From Aquamicrobium sp. (GTDB taxonomy: Bacteria > Pseudomonadota > Alphaproteobacteria > Rhizobiales > Rhizobiaceae), in the NCBI GenBank assembly GCA_019739225.1, contig JAHHDT010000001.1, positions 496,001 to 560,000 of the forward strand: a DNA stretch of 64,000 bases, written 5' to 3'. How positions within the stretch are numbered: position 1 is the stretch's first letter; every line of letters begins with the position of its first letter. The notes beneath the pieces were generated by a model. The model did no database searches and was not told where the DNA came from. It was given only the letters and a program-made list of their open reading frames with translations. Made by a program: the position numbers and the translations under genes. This document shows, piece after piece, positions 28,101 through 36,664 of this stretch.

Positions 28101-28937
28101 ACCGGCGAGTTCGACGACGGCCGCCTCGGCGAGATCTTCATCGACATGCACAAGGAAGGTGCCGCCTTCCGTGCGATGATGAACAACTTCGCCATCGCCA
28201 TCTCGCTCGGCCTGCAATATGGCGTGCCGCTCGAGGAATATGTCGAGGCCTTCACCTTCACCAAGTTCGAGCCGGCCGGCATGGTCCAGGGCAACGACGC
28301 GATCAAGAACGCGACGTCGATCCTCGACTATGTCTTCCGCGAGCTGGCGATCTCCTATATCGGCCGCAACGACCTCGCGCATGTCGACACGTCGGATTTC
28401 TCCAACACCGCGCTCGGCCGTGGCATCAACGAAGGCAAGGCGACGCCCTTCTCCAAGGGGCTGACCCGCGGCGCCTCCCCGGTCAAGCTGGTCTCCAGCG
28501 TTGCCGGCGGCGGCTCCGAGCCCAAGGGCCAGGCAGGCGGTCATGCCCCTGCCCCGGTCCGCGCCGCCCCGGTCGCCGCGTCCGGCTCCAACGTGCGGGC
28601 GATCTCGTCCGCCTCGACGGTCACGGCGCTCAAGCCGCTCTCATCCGAGCAGCGCGAGGAAGCCACCGCCTTCAAGCGCGACTATGAGGAGCGCGCCAAG
28701 GAACTGGCCGAGGAAATCGCCGTCGAGGAAGGCGCGACCGAAACCGAAGCCCTCTTCACCGACGCGGCGGCAAAAGAAGCCGGCGAAGCCAAGGCGCTGG
28801 CCGCCGAACGCCGCCAGAAATCGATGATGCAGGGCTACACCGGCAATTCCTGCTCGGAGTGCCAGAACTTCACCATGGTGAGGAACGGCACCTGCGAAAA
28901 GTGCGACACGTGTGGCGCGACCAGCGGATGTAGCTGA
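25119..28937 (+). CDS. nrdJ: Adenosylcobalamin-dependent (class II) ribonucleotide reductase
   Basis: A 1272 aa enzyme that reduces ribonucleotides to deoxyribonucleotides using AdoCbl to form the thiyl radical, independent of oxygen. Key parts are the finger-loop region with [20 protein letters not shown] near residue 475, the [20 protein letters not shown] segment near 670, [11 protein letters not shown] near 850, and a C-terminal tail with C-x2-C and C-x2-C clusters ([15 protein letters not shown]) that re-reduce the active site. An Ala/Pro-rich linker (about 1130-1190) precedes this tail. The length fits the long vitamin B12-dependent NrdJ of alphaproteobacteria. The ATG at 25119 follows a purine-rich AGAAGAAG. 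It depends on the cobalamin genes further along the window. Confidence 0.96.
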   Translation: MRIERRFTKAGQSAYAEIEFRKAVSEIKNPDGSVVFRLADIDVPAQFSQVAADILAQKYFRKAGVPARLKKVEENDVPSFLWRSVADEKALADLPEDERYGSETDARQVFTRLAGTWTYWGWKGGYFASEDDAAAFMDELAYMLATQRVAPNSPQWFNTGLHWAYGIDGPGQGHYYVDPFTGKLTKSKSSYEHPQPHACFIQSVGDDLVNEGGIMDLWVREARLFKYGSGTGSNFSHLRGEGEKLSGGGKSSGLMSFLKIGDRAAGAIKSGGTTRRAAKMVVVDADHPDIEAYIDWKVNEEQKVAALVTGSKIVRQHLTAIMKACVNCEADNGDCFDPAKNPALKREIKAAKKNAVPENYVKRVIQFARQGYTQIEFNTYDTDWDSEAYLTVSGQNSNNSVSLSDDFLRAVEDDADWNLIRRIDGKVHKTLKARDLWEKIGYAAWASADPGLHFNTTMNDWHTCVSAGAIRASNPCSEYMFLDDTACNLASINLLTYRNADGTIDIAAYEHTVRLWTMVLEISVMMAQFPSWKIAKLSYEYRTLGLGFANIGGLLMTSGIPYDSDEGRGICAALTALMTGVAYATSAEMASELGAFPEYPANALHMLRVMRNHRRAAYGEAEGYEKLAVNPVPLVEDHVPQKELVEHARAAWDKALDLGAEYGYRNAQATVIAPTGTIGLVMDCDTTGIEPDFALVKFKKLAGGGYFKIINRAVPEALRTLGYGEAQIAEIEAYAVGHGNLNQAPGVNPSTLKAKGFGDEQIAALNAALGSAFDIKFVFNKWTLGEDFCRDVLGFTDAQLNDFAFEILPALGFSKKEIEAANIHVCGAMTLEGAPHLKDEHLPVFDCANPCGKIGKRYLSVESHIRMMAAAQPFISGAISKTINMANEATVEDCKEAYMLSWKLALKANALYRDGSKLSQPLNASLIEDEDDDQDELIEELVAAPAAARAVQVTEKIIEKIVEREVRSLREKLPNRRKGYTQKAVVGGHKVYLRTGEFDDGRLGEIFIDMHKEGAAFRAMMNNFAIAISLGLQYGVPLEEYVEAFTFTKFEPAGMVQGNDAIKNATSILDYVFRELAISYIGRNDLAHVDTSDFSNTALGRGINEGKATPFSKGLTRGASPVKLVSSVAGGGSEPKGQAGGHAPAPVRAAPVAASGSNVRAISSASTVTALKPLSSEQREEATAFKRDYEERAKELAEEIAVEEGATETEALFTDAAAKEAGEAKALAAERRQKSMMQGYTGNSCSECQNFTMVRNGTCEKCDTCGATSGCS

Positions 28938-28982
28938 CCGTTGAAGTAAGCACCGGCACTTAGGGGAGTTGAGGAGAAGAAT

Positions 28983-29003
28983 GAGCCCCGCCAAGCGGGG
29001 CTC
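28983..29003 (+). terminator. Stem-loop after nrdJ
   Basis: A perfect 9-bp stem GAGCCCCGC/GCGGGGCTC with a CAA loop lies 45 bp after the nrdJ stop. The T-run after it is poor, so termination efficiency is uncertain. It marks the border between the nrdJ unit and the AT-rich SIR2 gene. Confidence 0.55.
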
Positions 29004-29023
29004 AAGCTTGTTGGAATGGTAAC

Positions 29024-30340
29024 ATGCGCGAATGCGACTGTGCGTACTGTAAAAACGAGAAAGGATTTGCATTTCCGCCTGAATTACTTGAGCGGATAGC
29101 GAGCGGCGACGTCGTCATTTTTGCTGGTGCAGGTATAAGCACAGAGAACCGCGCTCACTGCAAGACAACGCTCTACGAAGAAATCAAGCATGAGCTTGCC
29201 GAGGAACGAGACCTCGATTTTCCTTCGCTTATGGACGCGTACTGTGCGCAGCCAGACGGCAGGATAAAACTAATCCAAAAAATCAAAAAAAGAGTCGACT
29301 ACTTTTCTTCTTTTCGTGGTTTCCGTGTGCCGATGACGCGCTTTCATAGAGCCATATTACCGCTCTATATGATAACTGATATAATAACTACGAACTGGGA
29401 TAATTATTTTGAAGAAGAGTCCGGGTTCACTCCATTTGTTTACGACCAAGACATTGCTCTTCTCGAAGGCTCTCGCCGACGTGTAATTAAGATACACGGT
29501 TCCCTAACAAATTTTGGCTCAATTGTTGCAACTACCAGCGATTATTCCAGCACTTTCAGAAGGCTTACGAAGGGACCTCTTGGCGCCTATGTGAAGAATA
29601 TTTTATCGTCGAAAACAATTATCTACACTGGATACTCCCTCCGAGACTCCAATTACCTGAGGATCGCCAAAACCATTGCACAGATGATGGGACCTTTTAG
29701 GCGGCAATCATATTTTGTGTCCCCAAATATTGATCGTGATTACCTCGAAAGTACAAATCTTAATATAATTCCTATTGAGACAGATGGCTCATTTTTCTTT
29801 GAGCAATTTCGCTTACACCATAAATCATCGCACCAGTGCATAATAGATGACAGCGCTTTTGACGACTGCCATGATCTGCTTCTTGCGACAAACGATCTTC
29901 ATCATGAAACAGCCGATAGATATTTGTCATCTCGTCGTCCGCTCCTGATTCTAGCGCTTGCATACCAAGATGGCCTTCAAGATGCGCTTATGCGCATCAA
30001 GGATCAACGCCGATCCGGCGAATACTATAACGCGCACCATTTACATAACCTAGTACGCGGCTATGAGATGCGTGTGAGGCAATACAGAAAGGAATCTAAC
30101 CACTGGGATGCCTGTTACTGTCGTGGCTATCAGAATGGTTTGATATACCTCCTTGCAGGCGGCGGAGACGTATATCCGCCTCCCGTGGAGCTTCTATTTG
30201 ATAAAGCCATTGATACCGTTCCCAAGGCGATGCGCTTCCCTCGGAATAAGCTGCCCAAGCGAGTGCAAACTGAATTAAGCCGACTTTCAAAGCGAGTAGG
30301 TCAAGGCCCCTTGATTCCCGAACACATTCCCTATGCCTAA
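29024..30340 (+). CDS. Stand-alone SIR2-domain protein (candidate defence NADase)
   Basis: A 438 aa protein with a SIR2_2-type fold in its first 265 residues: VIFAGAGIST (31-40, NAD phosphate loop), ITTNWDNYF with catalytic-type Asn124, RRVIKIHGS with His158, and IIYTGYSLRDSNY (199-211). This Asn/His pair is what NAD-cleaving SIR2 domains of anti-phage systems use. The remaining 170 residues are helical and of unknown fold, perhaps a sensor or oligomerisation part. The N-terminus has CDCAYC. Base and codon use are clearly AT-richer than all neighbours, so it was probably acquired by transfer. No partner gene (HerA, TIR, Argonaute) is adjacent. Defence is inference; SIR2 deacylase activity seems less likely, since no zinc Cys4 is seen in the domain. 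Confidence 0.8.
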   Translation: MRECDCAYCKNEKGFAFPPELLERIASGDVVIFAGAGISTENRAHCKTTLYEEIKHELAEERDLDFPSLMDAYCAQPDGRIKLIQKIKKRVDYFSSFRGFRVPMTRFHRAILPLYMITDIITTNWDNYFEEESGFTPFVYDQDIALLEGSRRRVIKIHGSLTNFGSIVATTSDYSSTFRRLTKGPLGAYVKNILSSKTIIYTGYSLRDSNYLRIAKTIAQMMGPFRRQSYFVSPNIDRDYLESTNLNIIPIETDGSFFFEQFRLHHKSSHQCIIDDSAFDDCHDLLLATNDLHHETADRYLSSRRPLLILALAYQDGLQDALMRIKDQRRSGEYYNAHHLHNLVRGYEMRVRQYRKESNHWDACYCRGYQNGLIYLLAGGGDVYPPPVELLFDKAIDTVPKAMRFPRNKLPKRVQTELSRLSKRVGQGPLIPEHIPYA

Positions 30341-30458
30341 CTGGCCAGCTAGCGTACAGATCTTGCAACTCCAGTGGTCTTGCAGAGGCGGCGGCGGGCT
30401 TATCGCCAACGTGACGGCGAGTACCTAGCTGGGACGCCCCACAAAGGAAAGGCCGACA

Positions 30459-30641
30459 GTGCCACTAGCGATTCGGGCATGCGGCGCGCTTCTTCCCACC
30501 CTCGCAGCCAAGGTCCTTGGCAGCGGCGTCTTTGCCGTCATCCTGACCGTCGTCGGGTTTCTCGCCAGTAGCAACACAGATGATGCGAACAGCATTGCCA
30601 ATCACGTCGGCGGGGCACTTCTGGCCTCTCGGCCCGGTTAG
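30459..30641 (+). CDS. Possible small membrane protein
   Basis: A 60 aa frame from a GTG at 30459 preceded by GGAAAGG. It contains one hydrophobic segment (about residues 9-36, LLPTLAAKVLGSGVFAVILTVVGFLA) followed by a polar tail ending ALLASRPG. No family is recognised. It sits 118 bp after the SIR2 gene on the same strand, in a 303 bp gap with no other candidate. It may be a real small protein or chance. Confidence 0.35.
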   Translation: MPLAIRACGALLPTLAAKVLGSGVFAVILTVVGFLASSNTDDANSIANHVGGALLASRPG

Positions 30642-30643
30642 CT

Positions 30644-30892
30644 CTAGGCCCTTTCTTTCATGCAGTACGAGCACGCTCCAACGTCCTCGTAACGTGGTCC
30701 CAAGGACGCCATGAACTCTTTAGCTCCGGCCACAGTCGGAAAACCCGGGGATGGGTAACATGGTTGCCAATATGTCGGCCCGCTTCCTTTGTCTTGATTC
30801 TCCATCCCCTGACCGTCGCGGCAAAACTTGCAGTCACCGGCGTGAATGCGCGCCCGACCGCTCGGGGGTATGACTTTCACGAAATAGGCCAT
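30644..30892 (-). CDS. Cys-rich small hypothetical protein
   Basis: An 82 aa protein with a strong ribosome site (AAGGGAGG, 5 nt before the ATG). It has CxxC pairs at residues 21-24 (DCKFCRDGQG) and 74-77 (ACSYC) and a lone Cys45, suggesting a small metal-binding fold. The middle part FPTVAGAKEFMASLG reads like a short helical ruler common in rhizobial small proteins. I do not know a function. It is on the opposite strand to the SIR2 gene and closer in base composition to the core genome. Confidence 0.65.
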   Translation of the reverse strand: MAYFVKVIPPSGRARIHAGDCKFCRDGQGMENQDKGSGPTYWQPCYPSPGFPTVAGAKEFMASLGPRYEDVGACSYCMKERA

Positions 30893-31263
30893 GTCGCCTC
30901 CCTTGCTTTCCGCTAAACATAAACAAGTTTGGCCCGTATCGCGACAACCGCTTGAAGCGGATCAAAATTCAAGTGGAAGTACGGGCGACCTTCACGTCAC
31001 TATCTGTCAGCAGCCTCCGCCCCATTTCATCCACCTTCCCGAAGACCCCGCTTCCGGCATCGCCTTCATCTCCCTCCGGATGCGCCCCAACGGCGCGCGC
31101 ATCTTCCGGAGGTCTGGGATTACGACCTTTCCCGCACCTCGACGATAACGCAACAGCGGCTACCGACGCCGCCAGTTCTGGCGGTGCCAAGCCCGGCACG
31201 TCGGAAAACTTGTCCACGCCCCTCCACACCCGCACGATCCTGCCCGACCGAGCGGAGGGCACG
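30893..31263. other. Intergenic region between two hypothetical genes
   Basis: 371 bp separating divergent genes. No RNA gene, repeat or credible coding frame was found. It presumably contains both promoters; CTAAACATAAACAAG near 30914 is the only AT-rich patch. Confidence 0.35.
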
Positions 31264-32037
31264 ATGGACTGGAATGCTGCGATCAAGACGAACCGCGAGG
31301 CGCTCAGGCGGGTGCTCGCCATGCTCGTCGCCATGGTGGGGAGCGGTCCGCTTGGCGGAACGAACAGCCCCGACACGGGCTTTTCGGGCGAAGGAATGCC
31401 CGAGGTCATGGCCGGGGCTCGCCCCACTTTGCCCCGCTATCTCCACCGCGCGGTGCTTGCTCTGCTGCGCCCGGCGGAAGCGGCCGCGCGGCGGCTGGTC
31501 ATCATCGTTGCGCGCGATCTCGCAGCACCGCCCTCCGCACCACGCCTTGGAAGGCGGCCCGTCGCAGGCGACGGCGCAGGCGTTGCGGAGCCTCGGCGCG
31601 CACGTCCGCTCTGCCTGCCGCTCTTCGATCCGCTGCCGCGCTGGAACCGGCGTCAGCGCAATGCTGCGGCCGGCATGCCCCGCATCTCGTTTCCCGGCTT
31701 CACCCAGCCTGCGCCCATCCCGCAGCCCCCGAACGATTTCGATAGGGTCGGCGCTACCCGCCTCACGTTACGGCTTGCAGCACTCGGCCGCGCCCTCGAC
31801 GACCTGCCGCGACAGGCAACCCGTTTCGCGCGCTGGCGCGCTTCCCGCGACGCGCGGCGCAGGCGCCTCGAAACCGGCGCCTCCCGCCGCATCGGCCGCG
31901 TCTCCGCCCTGCGCCCCGGCCGCCCGCCCGGCCTCAAACCCGCCCGCCGCAACGGCTGGGCGCACGAGGTCCACGCGGTGCTGGACACCGTCCACGGCCT
32001 CGCGTTCTGGGCACTGGAGCCGGCCGACACCTCATGA
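31264..32037 (+). CDS. Conserved Arg-rich hypothetical protein
   Basis: A 257 aa protein starting MDWNAAIKTNREALRRVLA. A conserved-looking hydrophobic/basic block LPRYLHRAVLALLRPAEAA and VIIVARDL follows at about residues 57-85, then a Pro/Arg-rich region and a C-terminal HEVHAVLDTVHGLAFWAL helix. I recognise this layout from rhizobial 'hypothetical' proteins but know no function. There is no signal peptide; the N-terminal helix is amphipathic with a hydrophobic patch. It may bind nucleic acid or membranes because of its charge. Confidence 0.65.
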   Translation: MDWNAAIKTNREALRRVLAMLVAMVGSGPLGGTNSPDTGFSGEGMPEVMAGARPTLPRYLHRAVLALLRPAEAAARRLVIIVARDLAAPPSAPRLGRRPVAGDGAGVAEPRRARPLCLPLFDPLPRWNRRQRNAAAGMPRISFPGFTQPAPIPQPPNDFDRVGATRLTLRLAALGRALDDLPRQATRFARWRASRDARRRRLETGASRRIGRVSALRPGRPPGLKPARRNGWAHEVHAVLDTVHGLAFWALEPADTS

Positions 32038-32162
32038 CGCGCGGCAGCGGCAATCGATACCCGCCGGCAGGATCACGACAGCGGCAAAACCTAGAACCGG
32101 CCGGGCGCGGCAGCGCCCCGGCGACGATGAAGCGCGCCAATGCGCAAGGTGAGGCCGGCGCC

Positions 32163-32570
32163 CTACCCCGCGCCGGCAAGGCAGGGGTCGAGCATCACCC
32201 GGCTCTCGTCGACCGGCGCATAGCCGCCACCGAAGAGCACCACGTCGCCGGGCTGCATGCCGTTGGTGGAATAGGTCACGCACAGGACCCGCACGCCCGG
32301 CGCATCGCACATCACGAGATAGGCGAGCGTGCCGTCGGTCTCCACCGCCGAAAGCGCCCCGCGAACCGACATGGTGAGCCGCCCGTCATAGTCCGGCACG
32401 CGGTCGATCCAGTCGCCGATCGTCTCGCAGGTCGCCGGCTGGTCGGCATAGGCCTCGCCCTTGCGGAACGGCCCGGCCGGGTCGCAGCAGTCCTGCGCCC
32501 GCGCGGCTACGGAAGACACCGCAAGCGCCGCCGCCAGCGTCGAAGCGCGCAGGGCGCGAGCAGCCGTCAT
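32163..32570 (-). CDS. Secreted hypothetical protein
   Basis: A 135 aa protein with a signal peptide (MTAARALRASTLAAALAVSSVAARA, likely cut after residue 25). The mature part has six cysteines (DCCDPAG, ATCETIGDW, MCDAPGVRVLCVT, DPCLAG), suitable for disulfides in the periplasm. The pattern CETIGDWIDRVPDYDGRLTMSVRG looks conserved, but I do not recognise a named family. It is followed on the same strand by the BA14K-like gene upstream at 32679, so both small secreted proteins may be co-expressed. Confidence 0.65.
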   Translation of the reverse strand: MTAARALRASTLAAALAVSSVAARAQDCCDPAGPFRKGEAYADQPATCETIGDWIDRVPDYDGRLTMSVRGALSAVETDGTLAYLVMCDAPGVRVLCVTYSTNGMQPGDVVLFGGGYAPVDESRVMLDPCLAGAG

Positions 32571-32678
32571 GGTCGTGGTCCTTTCCGCTATGCCGTCCGG
32601 TGCGGACTATCGCGGCCAGCATGGCGGAACCAAGGCGCAACGGGCTCCCGCTTGCCTGATTGTTGGGCGGCTCCCGCC

Positions 32679-33377
32679 CTACTCGCACTGCCGGCGCGGG
32701 CCGCCGCCATAAGGCTGATAGCTGTTGTCCTCGACCCGGTACGAGCGGTAGCGACGCAGGCAGTCGTCGACATGCGCCGGCGACATGTCCACCAGCCCCA
32801 GCTCCCGCCAGGGGTCGCCCGCCGACGAGCCGGCGCCATCGTCCGCGACATAGCCCGCGACGTTGACGGCCTCGGCCGCGCCATCGGCAAATGTGAGGTC
32901 CCCGAGATGGGGCGAGACGCAGTCGCGCCGGCCGCCGCTATAGGGCTGATAGCTGTTGTCGGCCTCCCGGTACGAGCGATAGCGCTCGTAACACCACGCG
33001 ACATGGGCATCCATCAGCATCTGGACGTCGTCGTCGGTGATGGGGTCTTCCTCGGCCGGCAGCGCCGCCGTCGTCATCGACGACACCGAAACCGGCGCGC
33101 CCGTTTCGCCGGCGATCATGTCGCCCGCCTCATCGGCCTCCGCCGCGTTCACGGGGCTGACGCCGGCGGGCAGAACGGCAGCGATCCGCTCCAGCCCCTG
33201 CGCGCCGCGCTCCACCTGCCGGGGGATGCTCGTCCAGACGGACGCGACATCCTCCCCGCTGGCGTTGGGACGCCCCTCGGGCGCCGGCATCATCACGAAC
33301 ATGGCGAGCGCTATGCCGCTGCCGAAAACTGCCAGGGTCGTCACGAACCCGGTCGCGATTGCCAGAAGTGATTTCAC
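32679..33377 (-). CDS. BA14K-like protein with two repeats
   Basis: A 232 aa protein. A hydrophobic N-terminus (residues 1-30) acts as signal or anchor, and an acidic linker follows. Two BA14K-like repeats sit at residues 124-153 and 202-231; both read HVxxCxxRYRSYRxxDNSYQPYxGG and end in Cys. BA14K was first described as a Brucella immunoreactive, lectin-like protein; most members carry a single repeat, so the pair is unusual. The probable location is the cell envelope. The short spacing and matching sequence suggest internal duplication. Confidence 0.85.
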   Translation of the reverse strand: MKSLLAIATGFVTTLAVFGSGIALAMFVMMPAPEGRPNASGEDVASVWTSIPRQVERGAQGLERIAAVLPAGVSPVNAAEADEAGDMIAGETGAPVSVSSMTTAALPAEEDPITDDDVQMLMDAHVAWCYERYRSYREADNSYQPYSGGRRDCVSPHLGDLTFADGAAEAVNVAGYVADDGAGSSAGDPWRELGLVDMSPAHVDDCLRRYRSYRVEDNSYQPYGGGPRRQCE

Positions 33378-33576
33378 GATGCCTCTCCATTAGCTGGTCA
33401 CCGTTTAATGCAGCCGGACATGGCCGGTTCCATGATTCGGCCACAATCCGCCGACCGCGCCGGTCGCCCCTCGTCCCCGGCTTTCATTACGGCGAATTAA
33501 TCTCCCCGAAAGCGCGCCGTAATGTTCGCCCCCGCATCATCGCTTCAAGGGACACATCAACGAGGAAGCCAACCCC

Positions 33577-34425
33577 ATGAAAAAACTCATTATCATCGCG
33601 CTCGCCGCATCCGGCGCGGTCGTCGCCCAGGCCCACGCCGAGACACCCGACCAGCGCAGCGGCCGCGGCGAGTTCCGCGCCGAGATGCGGGCGCTGATCG
33701 CCGGCGACGGCATGGACGTCGCAGCCCTCGCCAATCTCATGCAGGAGCACGCCACCGCCCGCTTCGAGGCGCTGGATGCCGACGGCGACGGCATCGTCAC
33801 GAAGGACGACGTGCTGGCCGCCGCCGCAGAGCGCGCACAGAGCCGCTTTGAACGCATGGGGCCGAACGAGGACGGCATCGTCAAGCACGAAGGCCGGAAG
33901 GGCTGGCGCAAGCATGGCGAGCGCGGCGAACGTGCGGAGCGCGGCGAACGCCGGCAGCCGCTCAGCGAAGAGCAGCGCGCCGAGCGCATGCAGGAGCGGA
34001 CGAGCGAACACTTTGCGCGCCTCGACACCGACGGCGACGGCATGATTTCGCCAGAAGAGTTCCAGGCTGGCGCCACGGGCCGGATGGAGCGTTTCGCCGA
34101 GCATCGTGAACGCCGGGCCGAGCGCCGCGCGGAGATGCCTGAGGAGATGCGCGAGATGCACGCGCAGTTCCGCACCATGATGCGCGAGGGTGTGGATCTG
34201 GATGCCTTCTCCGGCTTCGCCCGCGATCGCGCGTCCGCCCGCTTCGACGCGATGGACGCCGACGGCAATGGCGAGCTGACGGCCGACGAGTTCACGGCCG
34301 AGGTTAGCGAACGCGCCGAGCGGGTCTTCGCCCGCATGGATCGCAACGAAGACGGCATGGTCACGTCGGACGATCGCCCCAACCGCGCCGGCAAGCGTGG
34401 CGAGGGTCCCCGCAGCAAGGACTGA
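33577..34425 (+). CDS. Periplasmic EF-hand calcium-binding protein
   Basis: A 282 aa protein with signal peptide MKKLIIIALAASGAVVAQAHA. EF-hand loops are visible at residues 67-78 (DADGDGIVTKDD), 150-161 (DTDGDGMISPEE), 227-238 (DADGNGELTADE) and 255-266 (DRNEDGMVTSDD), with a degenerate fifth at about 95-104 (GPNEDGIVKH). Charged, Arg/Glu-rich helices link them. It likely binds Ca2+ in the periplasm as a buffer or sensor. It resembles the EF-hand proteins of rhizobia and Brucella. A terminator follows its stop. Confidence 0.9.
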   Translation: MKKLIIIALAASGAVVAQAHAETPDQRSGRGEFRAEMRALIAGDGMDVAALANLMQEHATARFEALDADGDGIVTKDDVLAAAAERAQSRFERMGPNEDGIVKHEGRKGWRKHGERGERAERGERRQPLSEEQRAERMQERTSEHFARLDTDGDGMISPEEFQAGATGRMERFAEHRERRAERRAEMPEEMREMHAQFRTMMREGVDLDAFSGFARDRASARFDAMDADGNGELTADEFTAEVSERAERVFARMDRNEDGMVTSDDRPNRAGKRGEGPRSKD

Positions 34426-34442
34426 TCGGGATCGACAACGAA

Positions 34443-34469
34443 AAACCGCCCGGCACTGCCGGGCGGTTT
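34443..34469. terminator. Bidirectional terminator between EF-hand and lysozyme genes
   Basis: A perfect 12-bp stem AAACCGCCCGGC/GCCGGGCGGTTT with an ACT loop lies between two convergent genes. The stem ends in A/T tracts on both strands, so it can serve both directions. Confidence 0.8.
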
Positions 34470-34494
34470 GCTTACGTCAGAAGGTCGGCGAGGA

Positions 34495-35514
34495 TCAGTT
34501 TCGCGCCATCGCGGTGCCGTGGACGTTGCGCCCCAGCCAGCGATACCAGGTTGCGACGTCGCCATTGAAGACGTTGAGGTCGATCTCGCCCTTGACGCCC
34601 TTGGACAGGCCGGTGCCGGAATATTGCCAGAAGGCCCATTCGCGGCCGGGATAGCGCTTCGACGGATGGGCCGCGACCGAGCGCAGCCAGAACGGATAGC
34701 CGTTGAACGCGCCCTTGAGGTTGTCTTCGTAGAAATCGGGCGTCACGTAGATGATCGGCTTCTGGCCGTAGTGCCGCTCCAGCCGGTCCATGAAGACCTG
34801 CATCTTTTCGCGCACGAGCTGTGGCGAGAGCTTCTGCTTGCAGCTTGACTGGTGGTTCCATTCCACATCGATCACCGGCGGCAGCGCGCCTGCCTCTCTC
34901 GGCACGTTGCGGATGAACCAGTCAGCCTGCGAGGAGGCGGTGCGACACCAGTAGAAGAAGTGGTAGGCGCCGCGCTTGATGCCCGCCGCCGCGGCACCCT
35001 TCCAGTTCTTGGCGAACATCGGATCGAGATGGTCGCCACCATCGGTGGCCTTGATGAATGCGAAATTTGCGCCCTGGCTGCGCAGCCGCGCCCAGTCGAT
35101 ATCGCCCTGCCAGCGCGAGACGTCGACGCCGTGCACCAGATGGTGCTGCGGCGTGATCTTGCCGAAGTCCATCGGCATCGCGTCACTGAAGCGCTGGGAA
35201 ATCACCTTGGGGCGCGGGCCGGAGGCAGGCGGCGCTGCGGGCCTGGATTGCGGCGCGACCATCGCCACCTGCTGCATGGCCGGGGTGTCGATCGCATCCG
35301 ATTCGTTCAGCGCGGCGATCGCCGCCGGAGATGCGTCGGGATAAGCCGCCGCGGTGGCGCCGACGGCGGTCTGCGGCGTCACGGGGCGGACGATCGAGCT
35401 GGTCGTTTCATTCGACGGCTTGATCGACTGCAGCGCATCGATGGTTGAACCCGTGGAGCAGCCGGCCAGGACGAGAAGTGCCGCAAACATCGCGGTAGGT
35501 CGGAAAGGACGCAT
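34495..35514 (-). CDS. Lipoprotein glycoside hydrolase family 25 (lysozyme-like)
   Basis: A 339 aa protein. The N-terminus is a lipoprotein signal with lipobox LAGC at about residue 19. After a low-complexity linker, the GH25 domain covers residues about 130-335: HGVDVSRWQGDIDW, FAFIKATDGG, RGAYHFFYW, PPVIDVEWN (catalytic Asp/Glu pair) and PIIYVTPDFY. It would cleave the glycan strand of peptidoglycan, perhaps in cell-wall remodelling. The ATG at 35514 is preferred; a GTG 12 nt upstream is possible. It converges with the EF-hand gene across a terminator. Confidence 0.88.
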   Translation of the reverse strand: MRPFRPTAMFAALLVLAGCSTGSTIDALQSIKPSNETTSSIVRPVTPQTAVGATAAAYPDASPAAIAALNESDAIDTPAMQQVAMVAPQSRPAAPPASGPRPKVISQRFSDAMPMDFGKITPQHHLVHGVDVSRWQGDIDWARLRSQGANFAFIKATDGGDHLDPMFAKNWKGAAAAGIKRGAYHFFYWCRTASSQADWFIRNVPREAGALPPVIDVEWNHQSSCKQKLSPQLVREKMQVFMDRLERHYGQKPIIYVTPDFYEDNLKGAFNGYPFWLRSVAAHPSKRYPGREWAFWQYSGTGLSKGVKGEIDLNVFNGDVATWYRWLGRNVHGTAMARN

Positions 35515-35620
35515 GAAAACTCGCACACAAAACTGGAGTTTGCAGGCAAGGGAACGCGCCGCCCTGCCCGCCTCCAGTCACGCTTAACGAAAAATCACCA
35601 ACAATCACTGAATCCGAGCT

Positions 35621-36664
35621 TTAACCATGTTCGGCCTGCTCGACGGCCGTTGCGAGCGCGTCGCCGAGGCGGCCGAACGCGGCCTCGTCTCCGGGCAGGC
35701 CGAAGCGCAGGGCCTGCTTGTCGAAATCGAAGCTGCGCACCAGCACACCCTGTCGTCCCAGTGCCGCGGCAACAGCCCCCGCACCGGGCACGCGCACGAA
35801 GCGGTAGAGATCGGTGCCGCCAGAAACGGCTAACCCGTGCCGGTCAAGCAACGCATCAATCCGGGCAGCGTGTTTTCGGAGCCGTTCGCGCATTGCCTCT
35901 TGCCAGCAGGTATCGGCAAGTGCACGCAAGCCGATCTCCAGCGCCGGACCTGAAACCGCCCACGGACCGAGCCGGCGCCGCAGGTCTTCTGCCAGCTCTG
36001 GTGCTGCCAGTGCGAACCCGAGGCGGATGCCGGCGAGGCCGAAGAACTTACCGAAAGAACGCAGAACGACGATGCCGCCCGCCCCGACATCCGGCGCGAG
36101 GCTTTGGTTGCGCAGGCCGACATCCATGAACGCCTCGTCGACAACCAGCAAACCGCCTTTGGTTCGAAGGTGCGCAGTCAGTCGAAGCAAGTCGTCTCGC
36201 AGGCAGACACGCCCGTCCGGATTGTTCGGGTTGACGACGAACGCGACGTCGGCTTCGAACAGGGCATCGAAATCACGCGCTTCAACGACGGCGTGGCCAG
36301 CCAGCGCCGCCCCGCGCGCGTGTTCGGCATAGGTAGGCGACAGCACGGCCGCCCTGCCGGGCCGCACCAGTCCGGCTACCAGCGGCAGCAGGGCCTGCGT
36401 GCCCGGCGCCGCAGCGATGGACGCTGCGGACGGCGCTTCATAAGCCGCTGCCGCCACCGCTGCGAGTTCATCGGCGCGGCTTTCCTCGGGCAGACGTGCA
36501 AAGACGCTGGCGGGGAGATCGAACAGCGGATAGGAGTGCGGGTTGATGCCGGTGGACAGGTCGAGCCAAGGCTTCGGCGCGCCGGGATAGAGCCTCTCGG
36601 CACGCGACAGGCTACCGCCATGTTCCACCGTCCCTAGTCCCCTATCAACGCCGCTTGCCATCAT
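35621..36664 (-). CDS. cobC: L-threonine-O-3-phosphate decarboxylase (CobC/CobD)
   Basis: A 347 aa PLP-dependent aminotransferase-fold enzyme, named cobC in P. denitrificans (cobD in Salmonella). It makes (R)-1-aminopropan-2-yl phosphate, the linker of the nucleotide loop. Markers are WLDLSTGINPH near the N-terminus, NPNNPDG (145-151), DEAFMD, and the PLP lysine K206 in LRSFGKFFGLAG. It starts on ATGATG; the first ATG overlaps the start of divergent cbiB by 2 bp. No riboswitch is upstream. Confidence 0.92.
   Translation of the reverse strand: MMASGVDRGLGTVEHGGSLSRAERLYPGAPKPWLDLSTGINPHSYPLFDLPASVFARLPEESRADELAAVAAAAYEAPSAASIAAAPGTQALLPLVAGLVRPGRAAVLSPTYAEHARGAALAGHAVVEARDFDALFEADVAFVVNPNNPDGRVCLRDDLLRLTAHLRTKGGLLVVDEAFMDVGLRNQSLAPDVGAGGIVVLRSFGKFFGLAGIRLGFALAAPELAEDLRRRLGPWAVSGPALEIGLRALADTCWQEAMRERLRKHAARIDALLDRHGLAVSGGTDLYRFVRVPGAGAVAAALGRQGVLVRSFDFDKQALRFGLPGDEAAFGRLGDALATAVEQAEHG

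Noticed and set aside
25095-28544. A 1149-codon open frame on the minus strand under nrdJ
   Set aside because: It mirrors the GC-rich codon pattern of nrdJ; its translation is low-complexity (Gly/Val/Asp/Arg-rich) with no domain, while nrdJ is unmistakable.
30374-30571. Plus-strand 65-codon frame after the SIR2 gene
   Set aside because: Arg/Gln-rich with no ribosome site; the overlapping GTG frame at 30459 with a membrane segment is more plausible.
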